Shown here piece by piece: positions 35,049 through 43,181 of a DNA stretch of 64,000 bases (positions are counted from its first letter, which is position 1; each line of letters starts with the position of its first letter). The translations under genes and the position numbers were made by a program. This DNA comes from Pseudomonas azerbaijanoccidentalis (GTDB lineage: Bacteria; Pseudomonadota; Gammaproteobacteria; Pseudomonadales; Pseudomonadaceae): contig NZ_JAHSTU010000004.1 of assembly GCF_019145495.1 (NCBI RefSeq), positions 496,001 through 560,000 on the forward strand, read 5' to 3'. The notes beneath the pieces are model-generated. The model ran no database searches. It was not told where the DNA came from and saw only the letters and a list, made by a program, of their open reading frames with translations.

Positions 35049-35336
35049 ATGAATCGTCAACGTGCCGCCCAATTACGTGTCTCGCCACTGCATCTCCAGC
35101 AAGGCTTGTTTTGCGTACTTGCGCTGCTGGTCACTCTGATCGCCGGCCAGCAATTCCTGAGCTGGGAACAAAACCAGCAACAAACTGCGCCACGCGTGTC
35201 GTTTCAGCACCCGACCCAAACCCAATTCAGCGCTGCCAGCAGCGGTATGACTGACAGCACTGCCCTGCGAATGATGGACGTCGACCAGGCTCAGCCTGTG
35301 AATGAGATGCCTCGTCAGGAACGCTGGGTTTTCTAA
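35049..35336 (+). CDS. Small membrane-anchored protein of unknown function
   Basis: A 95-residue protein beginning MNRQRAAQLRVSPLHLQQG, with one hydrophobic helix at about 20-34 (LFCVLALLVTLIAGQ) and a polar Gln/Thr-rich tail, so probably type II with a periplasmic tail. A GGGAGGAG site precedes the ATG at 35049. I recognise no domain. It is the first gene after the candidate sigma54 promoter and lies next to algB. Confidence 0.65.
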   Translation: MNRQRAAQLRVSPLHLQQGLFCVLALLVTLIAGQQFLSWEQNQQQTAPRVSFQHPTQTQFSAASSGMTDSTALRMMDVDQAQPVNEMPRQERWVF

Positions 35337-35412
35337 GACTTGATTACACAGACTTGGCGTGTTCGATGCGCCGGGGCAAGCACCTCTAAATAGAAGCGTA
35401 AGGAGAATCACC

Positions 35413-35577
35413 ATGTTGAGCTGGGCAATCACATTCTTGATCATTGCCATTGTCGCTGCCGTTTTGGGCTTCGGTGGTATCGCGGGCACCGCCACGGGTA
35501 TCGCCAAGATTCTCTTTGTCGTGTTCCTGGTGATGTTCATTGCTTCCTTCTTCTTTGGCCGTCGCGGTCGAGGCTGA
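35413..35577 (+). CDS. DUF1328 small membrane protein
   Basis: A 54-residue protein with two hydrophobic helices (WAITFLIIAIVAAVLGFGGIA and ILFVVFLVMFIASFFFG) and a basic tail RRGRG. This is the DUF1328/YtjA family, often induced by envelope or osmotic stress in gamma-proteobacteria. The ATG at 35413 has AAGGAG upstream. It lies 76 bp after the previous gene and 2 bp before the lysozyme inhibitor, so all three may be one operon. Confidence 0.88.
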   Translation: MLSWAITFLIIAIVAAVLGFGGIAGTATGIAKILFVVFLVMFIASFFFGRRGRG

Positions 35578-35579
35578 AC

Positions 35580-36044
35580 ATGAGCCGTTCGTTAAAGACA
35601 CTGGCAGCCGCCCTGCTACTGGGCGGTAGTGCCATGGCAATTGCTGCCAATGATGGGCAGGCGCGGGTCAACGAGCTTTTGAACGCAGACCCGCAGTACC
35701 GGGAAACCTGGCAAGGCGTCGTCAAGAAAGAGGAACGCCTGCCGGAATGGGTGATGAACCTGTCCGGCGATGCCGAACAAATGAATGCCGTGGAAGAGGA
35801 TGGCAACAAGTATCTGGTGGGGCCGCTGTGTGAAACCCAGGCGACCTGCCCTGACAAACGCTTGATTGTCGCCGTCAGCTTCGACAAGAAGGACGCCTAC
35901 GCCATGTTGGTAGAGGTGCCTTCGGGGCTGCCTGCCGACAAGTCGCCAACCCGACATGCCAACTACCGTTTCCTCGGGAAACCGGACCAGGGCATGCAGG
36001 AATTGTTGATGGAACAACTCAAGAAAGATCCGAACTGGTATTGA
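35580..36044 (+). CDS. ivy: Ivy-type lysozyme inhibitor
   Basis: A 154-residue periplasmic protein with signal peptide ending near AMAIAA. It belongs to the inhibitor of vertebrate lysozyme family, which blocks c-type lysozyme through a loop closed by a disulfide, here CETQATC near residues 94-100. Ivy proteins also control the cell's own lytic transglycosylases. The start is almost joined to the DUF1328 gene. A hairpin terminator follows 14 bp after the stop. Confidence 0.87.
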   Translation: MSRSLKTLAAALLLGGSAMAIAANDGQARVNELLNADPQYRETWQGVVKKEERLPEWVMNLSGDAEQMNAVEEDGNKYLVGPLCETQATCPDKRLIVAVSFDKKDAYAMLVEVPSGLPADKSPTRHANYRFLGKPDQGMQELLMEQLKKDPNWY

Positions 36045-36058
36045 GTTCCAGACATGGG

Positions 36059-36077
36059 AAAGAAGCCTCGCTTCTTT
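36059..36077 (+). terminator. Terminator after ivy
   Basis: AAAGAAGC-CTC-GCTTCTTT, an 8 bp perfect stem with a 3 nt loop, a little T after it. Short but well placed. Confidence 0.6.
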
Positions 36078-36758
36078 CTATCTGCACCCCCTGAGGAAGG
36101 CAGGTGCATGACCAAGGGGTCGGGACGTTCTGCCTGTTTCAGGGGCGGAGTGACCTACGGGTACAGGGAGTGCCTGCGCAAGGGCCGGGTCAGGAAAAGC
36201 TGCGACGCAAGTTCGCCGGCCAGTTATGGCTCGACGGACTTGCGGAGAGCTTGTTCACGCGAAGTACCGAATTAGAGCTTTCTGCGCCTTTTTCCGCTTC
36301 TATCTAAAACACCCCTCGCCCGTCTACGGAAAATTCCTTTCCCAGAGCCTCTGCTGCGACCGTATATCGAGAAATATTGCCGGCCGCTGGCCGCGATTCC
36401 TTTGCCCGATTTGTGGGATTTTCCCGAAATTCGTCGCCATTTCAGCTGATCAAAAAATACTCAACCTGCTCTGTGATGGCCGGTTCACGGCACTTTTGCC
36501 TGCCGAAATGTCACATTCGAACCGATTGCGACGTCGCTTTCAGCTAAAAAACCTCATGCCGATTCGGCATAGGGTAGGCGTTTACGGCATTAGACGTCGC
36601 TTCCTTGCATCGGAATAGTTGCGCCTTTTTTCGCCTGCCAGAGAGCCACTAACAAGCGCTCCGGGGCTCCTTATACGGGGGCAGATGCAGCAACTTTTTT
36701 GCCACAAGCGAACCAGTTCTTGCACCTGCCCGAGTCAAACTGAAGTAAGGGTAAAGAT
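36078..36758. other. Long intergenic region upstream of gltP
   Basis: About 680 bp with no recognisable gene. Open frames of up to 130 codons exist but show no ribosome site or family likeness. The first part (36080-36260) is GC-rich and could fold; the second (36300-36600) is AT-richer and probably holds the gltP promoter. An untranslated RNA is possible but not shown. Confidence 0.5.
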
Positions 36759-38090
36759 ATGAAGAAGGCAAAGCTTAGCCTCGCCTGGCAGATCCTCATC
36801 GGTCTGGTATTGGGGATTGCAATCGGTGCGCTGCTCAACCATTTCAGTGCCGAGAAAGCCTGGTGGATCAGCAACGTCCTGCAACCAGCGGGCGATATCT
36901 TTATCCGTCTGATCAAGATGATTGTGATCCCGATCGTGATCTCTTCGCTGATCGTCGGCATTGCCGGCGTGGGTGATGCGAAGAAGCTCGGCAGCATCGG
37001 CCTCAAAACCATCCTCTACTTTGAAGTCGTCACCACTATTGCCATCGTCGTCGGCCTGTTGCTGGCCAACCTGTTCCACCCGGGCGCAGGCATCGACATG
37101 AGCACCCTGGGCACTGTGGATATCTCCAAGTACCAGGCGACGGCGGCTGAGGTCCAGCATGAACACGCGTTCATCGAGACCATCCTCAACCTGATCCCGT
37201 CCAACATCTTCGCGGCCATGGCCCGTGGTGAGATGCTGCCGATCATCTTCTTCTCGGTGTTGTTCGGTCTCGGCCTGTCGAGCCTCAAGCCTGAACTGCG
37301 TGATCCGTTGGTCACAATGTTCCAGGGCGTGTCGGAAAGCATGTTCAAGGTCACCCACATGATCATGAACTACGCCCCGATCGGCGTTTTCGCACTGATC
37401 GCGGTCACGGTGGCCAACTTCGGTTTCGCCTCGCTGCTGCCGCTGGCCAAACTGGTGATCCTGGTTTACGTCGCCATCGCCTTCTTCGCCTTCGTCGTGC
37501 TGGGCCTGATCGCTCGCCTGTTCGGTTTCTCGGTGATCAAGCTGATGCGCATCTTCAAGGATGAGCTGGTGCTGGCCTACTCCACCGCCTCCTCCGAAAC
37601 CGTGCTGCCGCGCGTGATCGAGAAGATGGAAGCCTACGGCGCGCCGAAAGCGATTTGCAGCTTCGTGGTACCGACCGGCTACTCGTTCAACCTCGACGGT
37701 TCGACCCTGTACCAAAGCATCGCGGCCATCTTTATTGCCCAGCTGTACGGCATCGACCTGTCGATCAGCCAGCAACTGCTGCTGGTCCTGACCCTGATGG
37801 TCACCTCCAAAGGCATCGCCGGCGTACCGGGCGTGTCCTTTGTGGTGCTGCTCGCCACTCTGGGCAGCGTGGGCATCCCGCTGGAAGGCCTGGCCTTCAT
37901 CGCCGGTGTCGACCGCATCATGGACATGGCGCGCACCGCGCTGAACGTGATTGGCAACGCTTTGGCCGTGCTGGTTATCTCTCGCTGGGAAGGCATGTAC
38001 GACGATGCCAAGGGCCAGCGCTACTGGAACTCCCTGCCGCACTGGCGCAGCAAAGAAAAGCTGCCGGTTGGTGAAGTTTCCAGCAACTGA
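36759..38090 (+). CDS. gltP: Glutamate/aspartate:proton symporter GltP
   Basis: A 443-residue DAACS-family inner-membrane carrier with eight helices and two re-entrant loops. The serine-rich hairpin is TASSETVLPR, followed by VPTGYSFNLDGSTLY (the NMDGT-equivalent, here NLDGS) and the second hairpin near SKGIAGVPG. These are the substrate- and cation-binding regions of the family. A GTAAGGG site precedes the ATG. A REP pair and a terminator follow. Confidence 0.94.
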   Translation: MKKAKLSLAWQILIGLVLGIAIGALLNHFSAEKAWWISNVLQPAGDIFIRLIKMIVIPIVISSLIVGIAGVGDAKKLGSIGLKTILYFEVVTTIAIVVGLLLANLFHPGAGIDMSTLGTVDISKYQATAAEVQHEHAFIETILNLIPSNIFAAMARGEMLPIIFFSVLFGLGLSSLKPELRDPLVTMFQGVSESMFKVTHMIMNYAPIGVFALIAVTVANFGFASLLPLAKLVILVYVAIAFFAFVVLGLIARLFGFSVIKLMRIFKDELVLAYSTASSETVLPRVIEKMEAYGAPKAICSFVVPTGYSFNLDGSTLYQSIAAIFIAQLYGIDLSISQQLLLVLTLMVTSKGIAGVPGVSFVVLLATLGSVGIPLEGLAFIAGVDRIMDMARTALNVIGNALAVLVISRWEGMYDDAKGQRYWNSLPHWRSKEKLPVGEVSSN

Positions 38091-38116
38091 CACCTGAACT
38101 CCTTGATGGCTTTTCT

Positions 38117-38205
38117 ATGGGAGCAAGCCTGCTGGCGATAGCGGTGTACCAAACAACAGAGATGTTGAATGTGCCGCCCTCATCGCCAGCAGTCTGGCTC
38201 CCACA
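38117..38205. repeat. REP pair of a second class (GGGAGCAAGCCTGCT type)
   Basis: Arms TGGGAGCAAGCCTGCTGGCG and its near complement CGCCAGCAGTCTGGCTCCCA are inverted around a short spacer. This is a different Pseudomonas REP family from the GATCGCAGCC type found elsewhere in the window. Confidence 0.75.
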
Positions 38206-38227
38206 GTTTCGAGTCAGCCTTACAAAC

Positions 38228-38251
38228 AAACCCCGGAGAAATCCGGGGTTT
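38228..38251 (+). terminator. Terminator after gltP
   Basis: Perfect 10 bp stem AAACCCCGGA and TCCGGGGTTT with tetraloop GAAA. Confidence 0.8.
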
Positions 38252-38304
38252 GTCGTTTCTGGCCACCCCGCTATCATTCGCGCATCTTTTGGGGGATTTG
38301 ACTG

Positions 38305-39534
38305 ATGCTTAATGGCCTGTGGCTTGGCTTTTTCATCGTGGCCGCGATATCGGCGCTGGCGCAATGGCTGATCGGCGGCAACGCCGGAATCTTCGCGGCG
38401 ATGGTGGAAAGCATTTTCGCCATGGCCAAATTGTCGGTCGAAGTGATGGTGTTGTTGTTCGGCACCCTCACCCTCTGGCTGGGTTTTTTGCGGATCGCCG
38501 AAAAAGCCGGGATTGTCGATTGGCTGGCCAAGGCCCTCGGCCCGCTGTTTCTGCGCTTGATGCCGGAAGTCCCGCCCGGCCACCCCGCCATCGGCCTGAT
38601 CACCCTGAACTTCGCTGCGAATGGACTGGGCCTCGACAACGCCGCTACGCCGATCGGCCTGAAGGCCATGAAGGCTTTGCAGGAACTCAACCCCAGCGCC
38701 ACCATCGCCAGCAACGCACAAATCCTGTTCCTGGTGCTCAACGCCTCCTCCCTGACCCTGCTGCCGGTGACGATCTTCATGTATCGCGCCCAGCAAGGCG
38801 CGCCCGACCCGACGCTGGTGTTCCTGCCGATTCTGCTGGCCACCAGTTGCTCGACCATCGTCGGCTTCCTGGCTGTGGCGTTCATGCAACGTCTGCGCGT
38901 CTGGGACCCGGTGGTGCTGGCCTATCTGATCCCCGGTGCACTGATGCTGGGTGGCTTCATGGCGTTGCTGGGTACGATGTCAGCTGCTGCGCTGGCCGGT
39001 TTGTCGTCGATCCTCGGCAACTTGACGCTATTCGGGTTGATCATGCTGTTTTTGATCATCGGCGCAATGCGCAAGGTGAAGGTCTACGAGGCGTTCGTTG
39101 AAGGCGCCAAAGAAGGCTTCGACGTGGCGAAAAACTTGCTGCCGTATCTGGTGGCGATGCTCTGTGCGGTGGGCGTGCTGCGGGCGTCCGGCGCCTTGGA
39201 TTTCGGACTGGACGGCATCCGTCATCTGGTGGAGTGGGCCGGTTGGGACACGCGTTTTGTCGATGCACTGCCCACCGCCATGGTCAAGCCGTTCTCCGGT
39301 AGCGCCGCCCGGGCAATGCTGATTGAAACCATGAAGACCTCCGGCGTAGACAGCTTCCCGGCGCTGGTGGCGGCGACGATTCAAGGCAGCACCGAAACCA
39401 CGTTCTATGTGCTGGCGGTGTACTTCGGCGCGGTGGGCATCCAGCGGGCGCGGCATGCCGTGGGGTGTGCGTTGCTGGCGGAACTGGCGGGGGTGTTGGG
39501 CGCCATCGGGGTTTGCTACTGGTTCTTCGGGTAA
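38305..39534 (+). CDS. Nucleoside-recognition (Gate) domain membrane protein, SpmA-SpmB-like fusion
   Basis: A 409-residue polytopic membrane protein. Two Gate domains are visible: one with LITLNFAANGLGLDNAATPIGLKAM (about 98-125) and a second with TAMVKPFSGSAARAML (about 330-346) and IQGSTETTFYVLAVYFGAVG. In Bacillus the halves are separate SpmA and SpmB; in proteobacteria they are fused as here. The transported substrate is unknown. It stands alone on the plus strand between repeats. Confidence 0.85.
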   Translation: MLNGLWLGFFIVAAISALAQWLIGGNAGIFAAMVESIFAMAKLSVEVMVLLFGTLTLWLGFLRIAEKAGIVDWLAKALGPLFLRLMPEVPPGHPAIGLITLNFAANGLGLDNAATPIGLKAMKALQELNPSATIASNAQILFLVLNASSLTLLPVTIFMYRAQQGAPDPTLVFLPILLATSCSTIVGFLAVAFMQRLRVWDPVVLAYLIPGALMLGGFMALLGTMSAAALAGLSSILGNLTLFGLIMLFLIIGAMRKVKVYEAFVEGAKEGFDVAKNLLPYLVAMLCAVGVLRASGALDFGLDGIRHLVEWAGWDTRFVDALPTAMVKPFSGSAARAMLIETMKTSGVDSFPALVAATIQGSTETTFYVLAVYFGAVGIQRARHAVGCALLAELAGVLGAIGVCYWFFG

Positions 39535-39537
39535 GGC

Positions 39538-39611
39538 AAAAGATCGCAGCCTGCGGCAGCTCCTACAGCCGCACACCTACCAATGTAGGAGCTGCCGTAG
39601 GCTGCGATCTT
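39538..39611. repeat. REPIN between convergent genes
   Basis: Arms AAAAGATCGCAGCCTGCGGC (from 39538) and the inverted copy ending GCTGCGATCT at 39611, one base changed (CCGTAGG for CCGCAGG). Confidence 0.85.
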
Positions 39612-39617
39612 GGGATC

Positions 39618-40241
39618 TCAAGGTTTGACCGGTGCTAACTGCCGCCCTTGCTCAACCGCCCAATTCACCACTTGCGTCGTCAATTGATCGCTGGCCTGGC
39701 CAAAACCGGCCACCACCGCCGGTACTTTCACATCGCTCAGAGGCTGGCGCACTTCAAAGCGGCGGCTGGCGAGGATGTGCTGGTCATAACTGCGCACCAG
39801 TAACGCGTCCACACTCACCACCACACTGGCGGTCGTGCCCTGGTATTCCGTCTGGAAGGCTTGCAGGAGGCCGCCCAGTTCGAGATCCGTCTGGAATATG
39901 CTGTCATCGGTACTCAACAGCGATACCCGACCATCACGCTGGAAACCATCCAGCAGGCGATTGCGCAACAGCACTGGCGCCGGGTCGCTCCAGCGCGAGC
40001 CTTTGTAGTTGCTGATCACGTCACCCTGAGGGATAACCGCGATGTTCGGGCTGTTCAAGGCTTCGCTGGCCTGCAGCTTGGTCAGGCGCAACGACCAGCG
40101 CTGGGCTGCGCCGTGAATGCCGGCCGGGCTGCTCTGAGCCGACGGTAACCGATAGACATCGAACGGTTCAGGCTTGGGCAGGATCGAGCATGAACTCATC
40201 AGCATGAAGCCGGCGAGGAGGGCGATAGGCGTCGGCTTCAT
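39618..40241 (-). CDS. ABC-type transport auxiliary lipoprotein (PqiC-like)
   Basis: A 207-residue lipoprotein with signal peptide and Cys 18 in LMSSCSILP. The mature part contains FDVYRLP, the WSDPAPVLLRNRLLDGF segment and a C-terminal helix, typical of the ABC_trans_aux (DUF330) family that serves as the outer-membrane partner of MCE lipid transporters. It overlaps the MCE gene by 4 bp and is the last gene of the four-gene minus-strand operon 43126-39618. Confidence 0.88.
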   Translation of the reverse strand: MKPTPIALLAGFMLMSSCSILPKPEPFDVYRLPSAQSSPAGIHGAAQRWSLRLTKLQASEALNSPNIAVIPQGDVISNYKGSRWSDPAPVLLRNRLLDGFQRDGRVSLLSTDDSIFQTDLELGGLLQAFQTEYQGTTASVVVSVDALLVRSYDQHILASRRFEVRQPLSDVKVPAVVAGFGQASDQLTTQVVNWAVEQGRQLAPVKP

Positions 40242-41176
40242 GGGGTGAATTCCTTGTTCTTGTCACTGCCCAGCAGGTAACCGCTGGGGTTGGCCTCAAG
40301 TCGGTGGGAAATGGCGCGCAGCGACGTGAGGGTTTCGCGCAGCTCGCGCACCGCCGGGGCCAGACCATTGAGGCCCTGCATGCCGTTGTTGATCGAGTCC
40401 TGATTGGCGCTGAGCAACTTGTTGATCGTTGCGCTGCTTTGCTCCAGCGACTTCATCGCCTGCTCAGCGCTGCCGAACATCTGCTTGCCCTGATCGTTGA
40501 GCAAACCATTGGCGTTACGCATCAGCGCAGAGGTCTGTTCCATCATGGTGCCCGCCTGCTTGCTCAGCGAGGCCAGTTGCTGCATCGCCTGACGAATATC
40601 ACCGCGCTGATCGGCAATGACCCCGGTGGTTTGCTCCAGATGCTCAAGGGTCTTGCTGATGCGCTCGATGTTTTCGGTGGAAAACATCAGGTTGGCGTTG
40701 TGCATCAGCGAGGTCACGCCGGCCATCAGGTCGTTGCTGTCGTTGAGCAAACGGGCAATAGGCGAGGGCGATGCCACGATGGTCGGCAGGTTGCCGTCCT
40801 TGCCCTTGAGTGTCGGGCTTTGTGGCGTGCCGCCGCTGAGCTGGATGATCGATGTGCCGGTGACCCCGGTCAGCGCCAGCTTGGCCTGGGTGTCTTCCTT
40901 GACCGGCGTATCTCCGCCCAGACGAATCCGCGCCAGCACCCGGCGCGGGTCTTTGGGGTCCAGGCGCAGCGAGATCACATCGCCGACCTTGATCCCGCTG
41001 TACTGCACTGAACTGCCGTTGGACAGACCACTGACGGCCTCGTTGAAGACGACCTGGTAGTCCTTGAACTCGCGGTCGACGCTGGACTTGGCCAGAAACA
41101 AACCAAAGAGCAGGGCGCCCGCCACCACAATCACGGTGAACAGGCCGATCAATACATGATGGGCTCGGGTTTCCAT
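40238..41176 (-). CDS. MlaD-type MCE domain lipid-binding protein
   Basis: A 312-residue protein with one N-terminal membrane helix (HVLIGLFTVIVVAGALLFGLFLA) and a single MCE domain (about 38-120, with VSGLSNGSSVQYSGIKVGDV and VTGTSIIQLSGG). A long helical C-terminal region (about 150-290) may form a periplasmic channel or coiled coil. It is longer than classical MlaD. MCE proteins shuttle phospholipids between the membranes. It is encoded between the ATPase and the auxiliary lipoprotein. Confidence 0.9.
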   Translation of the reverse strand: METRAHHVLIGLFTVIVVAGALLFGLFLAKSSVDREFKDYQVVFNEAVSGLSNGSSVQYSGIKVGDVISLRLDPKDPRRVLARIRLGGDTPVKEDTQAKLALTGVTGTSIIQLSGGTPQSPTLKGKDGNLPTIVASPSPIARLLNDSNDLMAGVTSLMHNANLMFSTENIERISKTLEHLEQTTGVIADQRGDIRQAMQQLASLSKQAGTMMEQTSALMRNANGLLNDQGKQMFGSAEQAMKSLEQSSATINKLLSANQDSINNGMQGLNGLAPAVRELRETLTSLRAISHRLEANPSGYLLGSDKNKEFTP

Positions 41177-41177
41177 G

Positions 41178-41981
41178 TCAGACCTCGTTGAGCTGTTGAG
41201 CGGCCGTCAGCGCCGCGCGGCCGCGAGGGCCATGGAAGTATTCGTGAATCCACGCATCGTCGGTTTCCGACACCTTGTCGATGGCGTCCGCCACCAGCAC
41301 TTTTTTCTGCGCCAGCACCGCCACCCGGTCGGTGATGGTGTAGAGCGTGTCGAGATCGTGGGTCACCAGGAACACGCTCAAGCCCAAGGCATCGCGCAGG
41401 GTCAAGATCAACTGATCGAACGCCGCCGCGCCAATGGGGTCGAGGCCGGCGGTGGGTTCGTCGAGAAACAGTATGTCGGGGTCCAGCGCCAAGGCCCGTG
41501 CCAGAGCGGCGCGTTTGATCATGCCGCCGGACAGCGACGCGGGGTATTTATCCGCCGCCGACAGCGGCAACCCGGCCAGCGCCAGCTTCACGGCGGCCAA
41601 GTGCTCGGCATCGTCGCGACTCAGGCCGGCGTGTTCGATCAGGGGCAGGGCGACGTTCTCGGTCACGGTCAGCGAAGAGAACAGGGCGCCTTTCTGGAAC
41701 AGCACGCCAAAGCGCCGCTCAATCAGCGAACGCTCGTGTTCCGGCAGGGTCGGCAGGTTTTGCCCGAACACCTTCACCACGCCTTCGCTGGGCTGGCGCA
41801 AGCCGACAATGCTGCGCAGCAGCACCGACTTGCCGCTGCCGGAGCCGCCGACGACGGCGAGGATCTCGCCCTTGTACAAATCCAGATCGAGGTTTTCATG
41901 CACGCTCTGGCGACCGAAGCGATTGCACAGCCCACGGACTTCGATCACCGCCTCGGCGGGCGCTCGGGGTAAACGGCTCAC
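41178..41981 (-). CDS. MlaF-type lipid ABC transporter ATPase
   Basis: A 267-residue ATPase. Walker A is GGSGSGKS, the signature is LSGGMIKR (the MlaF-type GGM form) and Walker B is ILFLDEPTAGLD. It overlaps the permease stop by 4 bp and precedes the MCE gene by 1 bp. It energises the MCE lipid transporter of this operon. The direction of lipid flow cannot be read from sequence. Confidence 0.93.
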   Translation of the reverse strand: MSRLPRAPAEAVIEVRGLCNRFGRQSVHENLDLDLYKGEILAVVGGSGSGKSVLLRSIVGLRQPSEGVVKVFGQNLPTLPEHERSLIERRFGVLFQKGALFSSLTVTENVALPLIEHAGLSRDDAEHLAAVKLALAGLPLSAADKYPASLSGGMIKRAALARALALDPDILFLDEPTAGLDPIGAAAFDQLILTLRDALGLSVFLVTHDLDTLYTITDRVAVLAQKKVLVADAIDKVSETDDAWIHEYFHGPRGRAALTAAQQLNEV

Positions 41982-43126
41982 CAGCTCATCTCCATGAAAA
42001 ACAGCGCGGCCACGGCGTCGAGCACGATCACCACGAAAATCGACTGCACCACACTCGACGTGGTGTGGGCGCCGACGGACTCGGCGCTGCCGCTGACCTT
42101 AAAACCTTCCAGACAACCGATCGCGGCGATCAGGAACGCGAAGATCGGCGCTTTGACCATCCCCACCAGAAAGTGCTGAACACCGATGTCCGATTGCAGC
42201 AAGGAAAGGAACATCGCCGGCGAGATATCCAGCGACACCGCGCAGACCACACCGCCGCCAACAATCCCCGACACCATCGCCAGAAAAGTCAGCATCGGCA
42301 ACGCCACCAGCAACGCCAGCACGCGTGGTACCACCAGCAGTTCCATCGGATCGAGGCCGAGGGTGCGGATGGCGTCGATTTCTTCGTTGGCCTTCATTGA
42401 GCCGATTTGCGCGGTAAAGGCACTGGCGGTGCGACCGGCCATGAGGATCGCGGTCAGCAACACGCCAAACTCACGCAGGAAGGCAAATGCCACAAGGTCC
42501 ACGGTGAATACGCTGGCGCCGAAGGTGGCCAGTACCGTCGCGCCGAGAAACGCCACCACGGCGCCCACCAGAAAAGTCAGCAGGGCAACGATAGGCGCAG
42601 CATCGAGGCCGGTCTGCTCAATGTGCGCGACCATTGGCGTGATGCGCCAGCGTTTGGGACGGAACAGGCCACGGACGATGGTTTCCAGAATCAGACCGAC
42701 AAAACCCAGCAGTTGCAAGGTGTCCTGCCAGACCCGGTCCACCGCGCGACCAATACGGGTGAGCAGCATAATACCGACGTTGATTTCCGGTTCCTTGATC
42801 GGCACGCAGAAATCGGTCAACGACTGGTAGACGGTCTGCAGCAACGCGCGGTCGGCAGAGGAGAGGGTGCAATCAGGGTGTTCGGCGGAGCGGCCCAGAC
42901 GCTCGGAGCCCAGCAGCTCCGCCAACAGCGAAGCCCCGGCGGTATCAAGGGCGCCAAGGCTATTGAGGTCGATGTGGGTGCTGTCGTCGTATTGGCCTTC
43001 GAGCTTCTCGCTCAGGCGCTTGAGGTCGGCGTAATGGGCGAGCGTCCAGTCCCCCGTCACCCGTATCTGAGCGGGGGCGTGCGAGGTGTCCAGTTGGGCA
43101 TTGCCGGGCACTGTGCTGCTGGTCAT
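41978..43126 (-). CDS. MlaE-type permease fused to an N-terminal STAS domain
   Basis: A 382-residue inner-membrane permease. The first 115 or so residues form a STAS-like domain (IHIDLNSLGALDTAGASLLAEL motif region near 50-70), and the MlaE/YrbE permease follows (about 130-380, with FGVLLTAILMAGRTASAFTAQIGSM). In the classical Mla system the STAS protein MlaB is separate and regulates MlaF; here it is covalently joined. It is the first gene of the operon. Confidence 0.9.
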   Translation of the reverse strand: MTSSTVPGNAQLDTSHAPAQIRVTGDWTLAHYADLKRLSEKLEGQYDDSTHIDLNSLGALDTAGASLLAELLGSERLGRSAEHPDCTLSSADRALLQTVYQSLTDFCVPIKEPEINVGIMLLTRIGRAVDRVWQDTLQLLGFVGLILETIVRGLFRPKRWRITPMVAHIEQTGLDAAPIVALLTFLVGAVVAFLGATVLATFGASVFTVDLVAFAFLREFGVLLTAILMAGRTASAFTAQIGSMKANEEIDAIRTLGLDPMELLVVPRVLALLVALPMLTFLAMVSGIVGGGVVCAVSLDISPAMFLSLLQSDIGVQHFLVGMVKAPIFAFLIAAIGCLEGFKVSGSAESVGAHTTSSVVQSIFVVIVLDAVAALFFMEMSW

Positions 43127-43181
43127 AAGCTCCGTGCTTTTTCGGTTATTTACGCTGTCCTACGTAATAGCACGAACTCCC

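Noticed and set aside
36226..36618. A 130-codon frame in the gap before gltP
   Set aside because: Its composition is odd (many Arg, Phe, Cys), there is no ribosome site and no family match, so I treat it as chance.
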